A DNA stretch of 13,722 bases from Treponema sp. (GCA_016290335.1 JAEETM010000088.1:1-13722), one strand, 5' to 3'. Positions 1-7,009 are shown, counted from the stretch's first letter. Notes: generated by a model from the letters alone, not told the origin. Made by a program: numbers and translations.

Positions 1-267
1 GCCGACAAGTCCGGGGTACGGAGTGTTCATCTGTTTTGCAATGAACTCACTTACAGAAAGTGCTGCAATTCGTCTGGGCTGTGTAACTGCAATAATACCG
101 TTTGTTGCATAACCTGCTTCGTAAAGAATTACAGGAATCTGTGTTGTTTTGCCTGAACCTGTCGGGCTTTCTACAATTACTACCTGATTTTTTTCAAGGC
201 AGTCTAATATCTTTTGTTTTTGTTCGTATACGGGGAGTGATTTATAATCAAAACTGTTTGTCATCAT
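1..267 (-). CDS. DEAH-box RNA helicase, HrpA/HrpB type (N-terminal part; gene runs off the left edge)
   Basis: Only the first 89 codons are in the window. The translation begins MMTNSFDYKSLPVYEQKQKI and holds motif I of superfamily 2 helicases, SPTGSGKTTQIP (about residues 35-46), then motif Ia as TQPRRIAA (about 62-69). GSGKTTQ followed by QPRR is the pattern of DEAH-box helicases of the HrpA/HrpB family, which unwind RNA using ATP. The DEAH box itself and the C-terminal domains lie outside the window, so HrpA and HrpB cannot be told apart. The start is ATG at 267 or the adjacent ATG at 264. An AGGA sits 4 nt before the second and too close to the first, so 264 is also plausible. It lies 6 nt downstream of the FliG-like gene on the same strand, so the two are probably cotranscribed. 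Confidence 0.88.
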   Translation of the reverse strand, partial: MMTNSFDYKSLPVYEQKQKILDCLEKNQVVIVESPTGSGKTTQIPVILYEAGYATNGIIAVTQPRRIAALSVSEFIAKQMNTPYPGLVG

Positions 268-273
268 GTCCTT

Positions 274-663
274 TTATCCGTCGAGCCAGCTCTTAAGAAT
301 CTGTGCAACTCCTTCCGGATTATCGTCTACCATATTTTTTATAGTATCTTCTGTGGTGATGTTTGATTTTCGTTTTCTGTTCTTGTCTTTTTCTGTCCAC
401 AGACCTCGTTTTATACCATAGTTGAAAAACTCTTCAAGAACTGCATTTTCACGTCGGGTGTGAAGTGTGTTGTTCGGGTCATATGAACCTAAGCCTTCTA
501 TTGTAAGGCGAAGCTTCTGCTGTTCTTTTGGAGAGAGCTTTAAGAGTTTATAAAGTTTTTCTCTTAGGGGAATATCCATTCCCAGTTCGGTTAGAAGTAT
601 GGCTGCTTTCTGGCGGCCGCTGATTTTTGGTAATTCGTCTGTTGTTCGAATAAACTCATTCAT
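274..663 (-). CDS. Small FliG N-domain-like protein with a FliF C-terminal-like tail
   Basis: A 129-residue cytoplasmic protein with no signal peptide or membrane segment. Residues 13-85 resemble the N-terminal domain of the flagellar switch protein FliG: SGRQKAAILLTELG (15-28) matches the family's GRxKAAxLLxxLG start, LSPKEQQKLRLTIEGLGSYD (43-62) matches its next helices, and ENAVLEEFF (72-80) matches the VLEEF stretch. A basic linker (91-100) follows. Residues 112-127, VDDNPEGVAQILKSWL, look like the FliF C-terminal peptide (NPExVAxxxRxWL) that FliG's N-domain binds. The FliG middle and C-terminal torque domains are absent; FliG is normally about 330-350 residues. A role at the MS-ring/C-ring interface, or as an antagonist or assembly factor, is inference. 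No Shine-Dalgarno sequence is present; TATAAT ends 6 nt before the ATG, suggesting a leaderless transcript. The helicase gene follows after 6 nt. Confidence 0.72.
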   Translation of the reverse strand: MNEFIRTTDELPKISGRQKAAILLTELGMDIPLREKLYKLLKLSPKEQQKLRLTIEGLGSYDPNNTLHTRRENAVLEEFFNYGIKRGLWTEKDKNRKRKSNITTEDTIKNMVDDNPEGVAQILKSWLDG

Positions 664-669
664 AAGAAT

Positions 670-675
670 ATTATA
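670..675 (-). promoter_or_regulatory. Consensus -10 (TATAAT) giving a leaderless start for the FliG-like gene
   Basis: Reading the minus strand, TATAAT is followed by ATTCTT and then the ATG at 663. With the usual 6-nt discriminator, +1 is the A of the ATG. There is no Shine-Dalgarno sequence. A matching -35 at 17 bp is poor (TAGATT). TTGATA lies only 13 bp upstream, which is too short, so promoter strength is uncertain. Confidence 0.5.
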
Positions 676-690
676 GTATATTTTTTATTA

Positions 691-2520
691 TCAATCTAGC
701 TTGAATAACTTTGCGCAGACAAGTGATTCTAACCATGTTGAACCGTCTTTTTTTACAAGGGAAAGATTGTTGACGGTGACCGAGCAGGCGTTTGTTTTGG
801 TTGATATTGATTTGCCATCCGGGTAGTAGGTGCCCATTGAGCTGATGACGTAGTAGTTACTGCCGTCGGCAGCAGAAGAGACTGCTTCATCATCTGCTTT
901 GCCAAGATAAACAAATACGTGACCGTAATAATATAGAAGTGTTCCTGGTTCAAGTGTATCCAGAATTGCGGCTTTTTGTGTTCGTGATAGATTTTTGAAA
1001 TAAACAGTTTTTCCCGGCATTGCGGCCTGTGCTGCGCTGTTTTTGCCAAAATTAAAACCAAAGCATCTGTATAAATCTTTTGTGTAGCCGGTACAGTCGC
1101 GTTCGTTTTCCATGCCACCCCAGCCGTAACGTTTTCCAAGTGATTTGAAGGCAAGATTTATTGTGTTTGCTTTTGTGTATGGCATAAGACCTTTACAGCA
1201 GATCCCAGCCGGTACTGCAGCATAATGTTTTCCCAAAGTTCCGTCTGCTTTTTTGTAAGGAAGTTCGGCAAGGTAGCAGGAGTGGGGAACTCTGTCTGCA
1301 AATTGTTCACGCAGTTTTATATCGTTCCAGTCTGCAAGATTAAGATAGGTGCCCATAAAAAGCGGCGTTTCCTGTGCAAAGGAAGATGAAGGCGCTTCAT
1401 CATCAGAAGAAAAAATATTTGCTTGTGGCAGCATGAACTGGTCTGCGGTTACTGTTATAAAGTCAGGATTGTCCCTTTTTGTATAATCAAAATATTTTGT
1501 AAACTCAGCATCGGTACATAGTGCAATATCGCTCTGGCGAATCCAGCCGGCAGAATAGTAGGTCTGAATAAGGTACCATTCTTTATCCTTGCTTTCCCAC
1601 AGAATTAAAACAGGCTCATTCATCAGAATGCCGGAGATTTGGTTAACGTCATCAAACCAGAACTGCGGATCATCGGAATAGAAGGTTTCTACAGGAATGT
1701 TTCTGATTGTGCTCCGTTTTATGCAGATTCCTTTGCGCACCGGATAATAGTTTAGTTTTTCAGGATAGCGGTAAGCTGTTGTGTAAGCGTAGTATTCTTT
1801 TGTACCAAGCGGCTCGTAATTCATTTTGTCGTAAAACTCAAGCCAGTCTTCGCGGGTAAGGCGGTGGATTATGTTGCCGGCTGTTTTTGTGTACCATATA
1901 ACACCCGGCCGGTAGCGGAGCATTTCATCACGTATTTGCTGGGTATTGAATCTTCTGCCATATTTGCGGATATCAGTTACAATTCTATAATACTCGGTGG
2001 GCGAAAAGCGGCTTTCAAGAATATCCTCATTCCATCTGGCAATTTCTTCTCTGTTCATAAGCACTTTGTAAGGCTCTTGAGTTTTTTCAAGCCAGTATTC
2101 CGGAGTGAGCATCTGGTCGCTTACATCAGGTGAAAGAATTACATCAAATGATTTGTCGGCCCTGTTTTTGTCGTGGATAAAATCGGCGGTTGGAGATTCA
2201 GGTTTTTCATTGTTCAGCCATTCTGCATATTTTTCTGAAAACTCATCGGTAGGAAACGTCGGTTTTTGTTCTTTTTCATACTCAAAGTCTTCATCATCAT
2301 TTTCTGCATCGGGTTGTGAAGAATTATCTGTTGGCGGAAGCTCGTTTGTAGTGTTTTCTTTGGATTGAGTTTTTTCATCATCAGAAATCGGAGTGTCTGC
2401 TTCTGCATTTTTGTCCGTAACTGTTGTATCTGGTGTACCTTTTGAAACGCACGCTACCATAAGTGGGGAAAGCATAAAAGAGAAGGTGATGATGGCAAAA
2501 AATAACCGGCTTTTTGTCAT
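691..2520 (-). CDS. Lipoprotein with SH3-like domains and NlpC/P60 peptidoglycan endopeptidase domain
   Basis: 609 residues. The N-terminus (1-24) is a lipoprotein signal peptide ending LMVAC, a loose spirochete-style lipobox with Cys24 as the likely lipidated residue. Residues 26-93 are a disordered, Asp/Glu/Ser/Thr-rich tether. Residues 130-200 resemble the N-terminal stabilising region of SH3-containing NlpC/P60 enzymes, and about 250-440 hold two SH3b-like folds (GWIRQSDIAL at 325-334 is typical). The catalytic domain is 450-609: RDCTGYTKDLYRCFG (474-488) gives the nucleophile Cys476, and GHVFVYLG (533-540) gives His534. The third triad position reads VISS (558-561), with Ser where a His is usual. 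The family cuts gamma-D-Glu to diamino-acid bonds in cell-wall peptides; here it would act in the periplasm from a membrane anchor. The ATG at 2520 follows CAGGA about 11 nt upstream. It is transcribed divergently from guaB. Confidence 0.85.
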   Translation of the reverse strand: MTKSRLFFAIITFSFMLSPLMVACVSKGTPDTTVTDKNAEADTPISDDEKTQSKENTTNELPPTDNSSQPDAENDDEDFEYEKEQKPTFPTDEFSEKYAEWLNNEKPESPTADFIHDKNRADKSFDVILSPDVSDQMLTPEYWLEKTQEPYKVLMNREEIARWNEDILESRFSPTEYYRIVTDIRKYGRRFNTQQIRDEMLRYRPGVIWYTKTAGNIIHRLTREDWLEFYDKMNYEPLGTKEYYAYTTAYRYPEKLNYYPVRKGICIKRSTIRNIPVETFYSDDPQFWFDDVNQISGILMNEPVLILWESKDKEWYLIQTYYSAGWIRQSDIALCTDAEFTKYFDYTKRDNPDFITVTADQFMLPQANIFSSDDEAPSSSFAQETPLFMGTYLNLADWNDIKLREQFADRVPHSCYLAELPYKKADGTLGKHYAAVPAGICCKGLMPYTKANTINLAFKSLGKRYGWGGMENERDCTGYTKDLYRCFGFNFGKNSAAQAAMPGKTVYFKNLSRTQKAAILDTLEPGTLLYYYGHVFVYLGKADDEAVSSAADGSNYYVISSMGTYYPDGKSISTKTNACSVTVNNLSLVKKDGSTWLESLVCAKLFKLD

Positions 2521-2562
2521 TTAAACTTTTTTCCTGAACAATGTTTGAATAAATATTCTATT

Positions 2563-2568
2563 ATTATA
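2563..2568 (-). promoter_or_regulatory. -10 element for the NlpC/P60 lipoprotein gene
   Basis: The minus strand reads GCTATAATAATAG, with TATAAT 42 nt upstream of the ATG at 2520. No good -35 is visible 16-18 bp upstream (TGTTTT at best). The predicted leader is about 35 nt and contains the AGGA ribosome-binding site. The site lies in the 152-bp divergent region shared with guaB. Confidence 0.5.
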
Positions 2569-2609
2569 GCTCATTTTAAGGATAAAAAACAGTAGAAAAA
2601 TAGTATTTG

Positions 2610-2638
2610 TTGCAACTTGCCTTAATCTTTGTTATACT
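2610..2638 (+). promoter_or_regulatory. Sigma70-type promoter for guaB (TTGCAA-17-TATACT)
   Basis: The -35 TTGCAA (2610-2615) and -10 TATACT (2633-2638) are separated by exactly 17 bp. The predicted start is near 2645, giving a leader of about 28 nt. That leader contains the ribosome-binding site AGAGG (2661-2665), 7 nt before the ATG. No purine riboswitch or long leader fits in this space. The architecture matches the promoter at 13590-13618. Confidence 0.7.
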
Positions 2639-2672
2639 CATACTTTAATATATCATTTTAAGAGGTAAAAAC

Positions 2673-4178
2673 ATGGCATACTATTTTGAAGAACCATCCC
2701 ACACATTCGATGAATATCTGCTGATTCCTGGTTACACGGGTCCAGATTGTATCCCTGCTAACGTAAGTTTACAGACTCCTGTAGTGCGTTATAACAAGAA
2801 GTTGGGCGAAAAATGTCCTCTTATGATGAACATTCCTATGACATCTGCTGTTATGCAGGCTGTTTCTGATGATAAACTTGCCGTCGCTCTTGCAAAAGAA
2901 GGCGGCATTTCTTTTATATATGGTTCACAGACAATAGAAAATCAGGCTGCCATGGTTGCCCGTGTAAAAGCTTACAAAGCCGGTTTTGTAACTTCAGATA
3001 CAAATATTCGTCCTGAGCAGACTCTTACAGAACTTGTTGCTGCAATTGAAAAAACTGGTCACTCAACTGTTGCTGTTACAGAAGACGGTTCAGCTAACGG
3101 TAAGCTTCTTGGTATTATTACAGACCGAGACTTTAGAATGAGCAAGGCAGCTCCAGATGCTAAGGTTAAGGATTATATGACTCCGCTTTCTTCTCTTGTT
3201 ATGGGACAGGAAGGAATTACGTTAAACGAGGCTAACGACATAATCTGGCAGAAAAAAGTAAACCAGCTGCCGGTTGTAGATAAAAACGGAAATCTTCTTC
3301 ATCTTATTTTCCGAAAGGATGCCGCAAGCCACGAAGCACATCCGCTTGAACTTCTTGATGATAAAAAACGCTACATTGTAGGAGCCGGAATTAATACCCG
3401 CGATTATATGGACCGTGTTCCTGCCTTGCTTGCTGCCGGTGTTGATGTTATGACTCTTGATTCTTCTGAAGGCTTTACCGAGTGGCAGAAACGTGCGCTT
3501 CACGATATTCACGAAAGATGGCCGGATGCCAAAATTGGTGCCGGAAACGTTGTAGATGCAGAAGGCTTCAGATTCCTTGCAGATGCCGGTGCAGACTTTG
3601 TAAAGATTGGTATTGGCGGTGGTTCAATCTGTATTACCCGTGAACAGAAGGGTATTGGTCGTGGTCAGGCTACTGCTACAATTGAAGTTGCAAAAGCCCG
3701 CGATGAATATTACAGGGAAACAGGTATTTATATTCCTCTCTGTTCAGATGGCGGTATTGTTTATGACCATCACGTAACTCTGGCTCTGGCAATGGGCGCT
3801 GATTTTGTTATGCTCGGACGCTATTTTGCCCGCTTTGATGAATCTCCAACTAACAAGCTTATTGTAAACGGTAACTATGTAAAAGAGTACTGGGGTGAAG
3901 GTTCTAACCGTGCACGAAACTGGCAGCGTTATGACCTTGGCGGAAAGAAGGGCATGGCTTTTGAAGAAGGCGTTGATTCTTACGTTCCTTATGCAGGTTC
4001 ACTCCATGATAATGTTACACTCACAACAAGTAAAGTAATTCACGCAATGTGCAACTGTGGTGTACTTACAATTCCAGAATTACAGGAAAAGGCTAAGATT
4101 ACACTTGTAAGTGCTGCTTCTTTAAGGGAAGGTGGTGCTCACGATGTAATAGTAAAAAATACGGTTAAGGCCAATTAA
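2673..4178 (+). CDS. guaB: Inosine-5'-monophosphate dehydrogenase
   Basis: 501 residues. IMP dehydrogenase oxidises IMP to XMP with NAD+, the committed step of GMP synthesis, in the cytosol. The (beta/alpha)8 barrel is split by a CBS pair at roughly 105-225 ([11 protein letters not shown] at 145-155, then [11 protein letters not shown] at 196-206). The active-site loop is [20 protein letters not shown] (313-332) with catalytic Cys320. The flap carries the Arg419-Tyr420 pair in NWQRYDLGG (416-424). CSDGGIVYD (357-365) and [12 protein letters not shown] (381-392) are phosphate-binding and barrel motifs. The loop and flap differ from the usual bacterial GPGSICTTR type and match, from memory, the Tritrichomonas foetus enzyme nearly residue for residue. 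The start has a good AGAGG site. Its own promoter and downstream hairpins suggest a single-gene unit. Confidence 0.97.
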   Translation: MAYYFEEPSHTFDEYLLIPGYTGPDCIPANVSLQTPVVRYNKKLGEKCPLMMNIPMTSAVMQAVSDDKLAVALAKEGGISFIYGSQTIENQAAMVARVKAYKAGFVTSDTNIRPEQTLTELVAAIEKTGHSTVAVTEDGSANGKLLGIITDRDFRMSKAAPDAKVKDYMTPLSSLVMGQEGITLNEANDIIWQKKVNQLPVVDKNGNLLHLIFRKDAASHEAHPLELLDDKKRYIVGAGINTRDYMDRVPALLAAGVDVMTLDSSEGFTEWQKRALHDIHERWPDAKIGAGNVVDAEGFRFLADAGADFVKIGIGGGSICITREQKGIGRGQATATIEVAKARDEYYRETGIYIPLCSDGGIVYDHHVTLALAMGADFVMLGRYFARFDESPTNKLIVNGNYVKEYWGEGSNRARNWQRYDLGGKKGMAFEEGVDSYVPYAGSLHDNVTLTTSKVIHAMCNCGVLTIPELQEKAKITLVSAASLREGGAHDVIVKNTVKAN

Positions 4179-4181
4179 AGT

Positions 4182-4254
4182 AGCGAAGACTGCTGCTTTA
4201 TGGTAATATTTCATATATACAGTCTTCGCTTGCAGTTTTGTAAACAAAACTGCA
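4182..4254 (+). terminator. Tandem hairpins after guaB
   Basis: Two perfect inverted repeats stand in a row. Hairpin 1 has arms AGCGAAGACTG (4182-4192) and CAGTCTTCGCT (4220-4230) with a 27-nt loop. Hairpin 2 has arms TGCAGTTTTG (4231-4240) and CAAAACTGCA (4245-4254) with loop TAAA, followed by CAATTTAATTTT. The T-tract is interrupted, so termination may be partial. The pair fills most of the 100-bp gap between guaB and the next gene. It could also protect the guaB 3' end or feed readthrough into the downstream pair. Confidence 0.55.
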
Positions 4255-4278
4255 CAATTTAATTTTAGGAGGAAGCTT

Positions 4279-5226
4279 ATGAAAGTTATGGAAAAGAGTG
4301 CTGGGTACAGTATTGATGTTGGTAAGGATAATCCTTATGCAGCTGGAATTGGATTCCTTGTTGCAGGTGGAATTATGGCTCTTATTTTGGGGTTTTTAGT
4401 TTGCCTGGGCTTGGGAATTATTCAGATGACGGCTGATCAAGTTCTAACTCTTGTTAGCCTTTTTTCAGGAGGACTGGTTCTTGCTTTAATTCTGTGCTTT
4501 ACACTTCCTATTTTCCACCGTGCGGCTAATGCAGACAAAGTACCGGGAAAAATTGTAGATATAGAAACCTACATGCATACGAATAACGGTCGCCGCTATG
4601 AAAGCTATTCTCCTGTTGTTGAATATGATTATGAAGGTCAGCATTATAAAAAAGAGCTCGCTTCATCATCTACTAAAAAGCCTGATATTGGAGGCGAAAT
4701 AAATCTTAAGATTTACAGAAAGAATCCTAATAAAGTAATTGTTACAAAAGAAGTTGTTTTCAGTGCTTTTATGACTGTAGTTTTTTCTGCAATGGCAGTT
4801 GCTTTTTCTATCCCTGGAATTTTAAATCTTACCGGAAACGGAAGCTTAATGGATTTGGAGAATGCAGAGCCAGTTGAAGGTGGAATAGAAGGACCTGCCT
4901 TATTTATCCTTTTGGGATTTACTATTCTATTTACCTTGATTGGTGTAATCATCTGTGTAGTAACAAAAAAAGGTAAAGGAAAAAAGAATCTGATAGAAAC
5001 AGGAATCAAAAAAGAATATCTGATTACAGAGATTTCTATTAATACAAATGTAGAAATTAATGGAGAGAATCCTGTAGTTATAACCTGTTATTCTGATGGC
5101 AGCTCTCTTACTTTAAAGGCTAAAACTTCTTCCCGAAAGTTTAAGTTCCACGAAGGCGATAAAATCGATATTTACTTTGACCCGAATAACGAAAAGAAGT
5201 TTTTTGCCGATTTCGGTGACGAATAG
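4279..5226 (+). CDS. Four-pass membrane protein with two DUF3592-like units
   Basis: 315 residues, no signal peptide. Membrane segments are predicted at about 20-47, 54-79, 156-181 and 206-228. After the first pair comes a beta-rich domain (87-155) with the DUF3592 pattern: GKIVDI, then YSPVVEYDYEGQHY (110-123), IGGEINLKIYRKNPNK (137-152). After the second pair a similar domain (about 243-312) repeats the layout: YLITEISI, NPVVITCYSDG (264-274), HEGDKIDIYFDPNNEKKFF (291-309). The protein therefore looks like an internal duplication of [2 TM + beta domain]. DUF3592 proteins have no well-established function, so none is assigned. A strong site, AGGAGG (4267-4272), lies 6 nt before the ATG. The next gene begins 4 nt after its stop, so the two are very likely one operon and translationally coupled. 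Confidence 0.8.
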   Translation: MKVMEKSAGYSIDVGKDNPYAAGIGFLVAGGIMALILGFLVCLGLGIIQMTADQVLTLVSLFSGGLVLALILCFTLPIFHRAANADKVPGKIVDIETYMHTNNGRRYESYSPVVEYDYEGQHYKKELASSSTKKPDIGGEINLKIYRKNPNKVIVTKEVVFSAFMTVVFSAMAVAFSIPGILNLTGNGSLMDLENAEPVEGGIEGPALFILLGFTILFTLIGVIICVVTKKGKGKKNLIETGIKKEYLITEISINTNVEINGENPVVITCYSDGSSLTLKAKTSSRKFKFHEGDKIDIYFDPNNEKKFFADFGDE

Positions 5227-5230
5227 TGTC

Positions 5231-6226
5231 ATGAAACAGGATTATTCTGGCTGGAGACTTCTTCCGTTTGTGTCGATTAAGTCTGAAATAATAAGAACAA
5301 TAGAGCAGTTTGATTCAGCAATTAAAAATGGTGAAGCTGGGATTTCTGTGGCTGGTAAGAATGCAACACTAAATGCTAATGATTCACTTAATGCTGTGGA
5401 GGAAAAAGGGCAGGAGCTTGTTTTCCATAAAGGTGATGTAGCTGTTGCCGGTACCTGCTTTGATATTGACGGAACAGATTTTGCGCTCAGTCTTTTGAAA
5501 AGATTTGCCGGCCAGAAGGTTTCAACCGGTTTTATTGCGGCTGGCAGTACGGATTACGAAACTGTCGGACAGAAGCTTGTTTCTTTTAGTGCAGGTGTGA
5601 GCAGTGAAAAAATAAAATCGGCAAAAATGAAGTCTGAAGATTATAAAAAGATTCAGGCAACTGCAGGAGAACTGTATGAGTCGCCGGTGATGATAAAGTG
5701 CAGTCCGAATTGCAGTATGGAAAGAGTTGAGTTTTTTGTAGAAAAAATGATGGAAGAGCAGCCTCTTGATGTTGTTATTGTTGATGGATTTGAATATATA
5801 AAAGAACTTGCTGTTATTGATGAGGACGATGCTGAAAATTATCACGTTTATCTTGAAGAAGTAATGGAAAGTTTTAGTGAGCTGGCAAATAAGAATAATA
5901 TTGCCGTCATTTTAATTACAGAAGCTTCGTCTGAGTGTACTGGTGAAAGACCGGGGCTGAAATGTTTCCGCAAAAAAATGGCCATTCCGAATGGTGCAGA
6001 TATGGTTTTGCTGCTTTATAACGATAAGGTTTCTTACAGGTTGATTAAAAATGATGAAGAAGAGGTTGACGAAAAATGGGTAGCTCAAAGGTCCAGCGAA
6101 GGGCAGTGGGATTCTGCTGTTGAAGATGCCTCTTTGTTTATAGCAAAAAACAAACGGGGCGGACTGGGCGTAATCCCGGTAAAAAGAAATAATCTTACCG
6201 GGGAATATATTTTTTTAGTATTTTAA
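5231..6226 (+). CDS. DnaB-like RecA-fold protein with degenerate Walker A (predicted inactive ATPase)
   Basis: 331 residues from the ATG at 5231. An upstream in-frame TTG at 5177 would overlap the previous gene by 50 bp and is less likely. From about residue 60 the order of motifs follows the DnaB helicase C-terminal domain. HKGDVAVAGTCFDIDGTDFA (66-85) sits where DnaB has GDLIIxAxRPxMGKTxFA, and has neither the Lys nor the GKT of a P-loop. SEDYKKIQATAGELYESPV (135-153) matches the DnaB stretch before its Walker B. VVIVDGFEYI (181-190) matches VIDYLQLI. NIAVILITEAS (223-233) matches the VPVIxLSQL strand. IPNGADMVLLLYND (252-265) matches IEQDADVVLFLYR. IAKNKRGGLGVIPV (304-317) matches VAKNRNGPTGxV. 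The DnaB N-terminal domain is missing. I infer a non-hydrolysing relative; its partner and role are unknown. It forms an operon with the DUF3592-like gene. Confidence 0.68.
   Translation: MKQDYSGWRLLPFVSIKSEIIRTIEQFDSAIKNGEAGISVAGKNATLNANDSLNAVEEKGQELVFHKGDVAVAGTCFDIDGTDFALSLLKRFAGQKVSTGFIAAGSTDYETVGQKLVSFSAGVSSEKIKSAKMKSEDYKKIQATAGELYESPVMIKCSPNCSMERVEFFVEKMMEEQPLDVVIVDGFEYIKELAVIDEDDAENYHVYLEEVMESFSELANKNNIAVILITEASSECTGERPGLKCFRKKMAIPNGADMVLLLYNDKVSYRLIKNDEEEVDEKWVAQRSSEGQWDSAVEDASLFIAKNKRGGLGVIPVKRNNLTGEYIFLVF
6175..6216 (+). terminator. Terminator-like hairpin inside the end of the DnaB-like gene
   Basis: The inverted repeat CCCGGTAA (6175-6182) and TTACCGGG (6195-6202) has a 12-nt loop, then GAATATA and a run of T (6210-6216). 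It lies wholly within the last codons of the DnaB-like gene. On the minus strand no T-run follows, so it should act only on plus-strand transcripts, shielding the convergent gene. The 7-nt gap before the T-run makes efficiency uncertain. Confidence 0.5.
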
Positions 6227-6553
6227 TTGTGCTTCAATCTGTCTGTCTTTTTCTTCTTCATTTGCAACAAGAGCAGCAAACTCGTCTTTACCAAAAGTTT
6301 CTCTAAGTTCTTCTTTTTCTTCGCACTTTTCTACAAGCTCTTTCAGCTCTTTTCCTATTTTACAGTAGGCTTCATAAGTTTTTTTTAAAAAGTCAAAGAT
6401 TTCCTGTTCGCCTGATTTATCAATAGCCTCATTGCGGTAAGCTTCATCAAGATACAGCCTTTTCAGAAAAATCCGGTTTTCTTCGGCTGTATCATACTTT
6501 TCAACCTTCATGTCATCAATTTTCTTAAGAAGTTCGTAGATTTTTTCTCTCAT
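6215..6553 (-). CDS. Small charged helical protein, unknown function
   Basis: 112 residues, very rich in Glu and Lys, no signal peptide or membrane segment. Long helices with heptad-like spacing are likely at 1-20 and 45-110 (GEQEIFDFLKKTYEAYCKIG at 48-67, and an acidic KCEEKEELRE at 75-84). I recognise no family. The start ATG (6553) has a clear site, AGGAGA, 5 nt upstream. It follows the small secreted-protein gene by 43 nt on the same strand and may be cotranscribed with it. Its last 12 bases overlap, tail to tail, with the end of the plus-strand DnaB-like gene. The region just before its ribosome site shares 18 identical bases with the symporter leader at 10590-10607. Confidence 0.6.
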   Translation of the reverse strand: MREKIYELLKKIDDMKVEKYDTAEENRIFLKRLYLDEAYRNEAIDKSGEQEIFDFLKKTYEAYCKIGKELKELVEKCEEKEELRETFGKDEFAALVANEEEKDRQIEAQLKY

Positions 6554-6559
6554 AATTAT

Positions 6560-6577
6560 CTCCTGAGTTTAAAGAAA
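6560..6577 (-). repeat. Repeated 18-nt 5' leader element, copy 1
   Basis: The minus strand reads TTTCTTTAAACTCAGGAG, ending in the Shine-Dalgarno sequence of the 6215-6553 gene. An identical 18-mer precedes the symporter gene at 10590-10607. The two downstream genes are unrelated, so the match is not explained by gene duplication. Confidence 0.6.
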
Positions 6578-6596
6578 TGCAGGCAGTTCGCAAGCT

Positions 6597-6989
6597 TTAT
6601 TTATGGCGTTTTTCGTATTCTTCGCTGTTTTTGTTGAGCCAGTCATTAAAGCCGGCAAAAGCATCTTCTGTAGTAACGATGAGCGACTGCAAAAGCTTTT
6701 CTCCAAACTCACCGGTTTTTGAAGCCGCAATCGCAGCCTTGTTGTTGCAGAGTTCAACAGATTTATCTATAGTTGCTTCCCATATTTCTTTAGTCCAGTT
6801 TCCACCACATTTCTGGTAATAATACAGATAGGTAGAGTCAATTATATTCTGCTCGTATTTTTCGATTTTATGCCCAAGTTCCTTCTGAACCTGCTTGTAC
6901 AAATTATCAGCAGTTGCCTTTTTAGCATTAAAAGCAAAAACATGAGCAGCCATAAGAATAATAACAAATAAGCTGATAGCCTTTTTCAT
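6597..6989 (-). CDS. Small secreted (periplasmic) protein, unknown function
   Basis: 130 residues. The N-terminus MKKAISLFVIILMAAHVFA is a classical signal peptide with likely cleavage after Ala19 (VFA|FNA); there is no lipobox Cys. The mature part (about 12.5 kDa) is predicted mostly helical and has two cysteines, Cys61 and Cys81, which could form a disulphide. Aromatic and polar stretches (STYLYYYQKCGGNW at 52-65) stand out. I recognise no family. The ribosome site GGAGG (6997-7001) lies 7 nt before the ATG, and a promoter lies just upstream. The next gene on the strand (6215-6553) follows by 43 nt and is probably in the same transcript. Confidence 0.68.
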   Translation of the reverse strand: MKKAISLFVIILMAAHVFAFNAKKATADNLYKQVQKELGHKIEKYEQNIIDSTYLYYYQKCGGNWTKEIWEATIDKSVELCNNKAAIAASKTGEFGEKLLQSLIVTTEDAFAGFNDWLNKNSEEYEKRHK

Positions 6990-7009
6990 AACTTATCCTC
7001 CATAAATAT

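Noticed and set aside
753..1154. Minus-strand open frame of 133 codons
   Set aside because: It lies wholly within the NlpC/P60 lipoprotein gene on the same strand in another frame, and its product is of odd composition with no motif.
1864..2368. Plus-strand open frames antisense to the lipoprotein gene
   Set aside because: They mirror the acidic, Ser-rich coding region. They have no ribosome site or recognisable domain.
2521..2672. Possible purine riboswitch before guaB
   Set aside because: The predicted leader is only about 28 nt, too short for any known aptamer.
5177..5230. Earlier TTG start for the DnaB-like gene
   Set aside because: It would overlap the DUF3592-like gene by 50 bp with no ribosome site; ATG at 5231 is 4 nt after that gene's stop.
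5522..5845. Minus-strand open frame of 107 codons
   Set aside because: It is antisense to the DnaB-like gene. The product is low-complexity and has no start signal.
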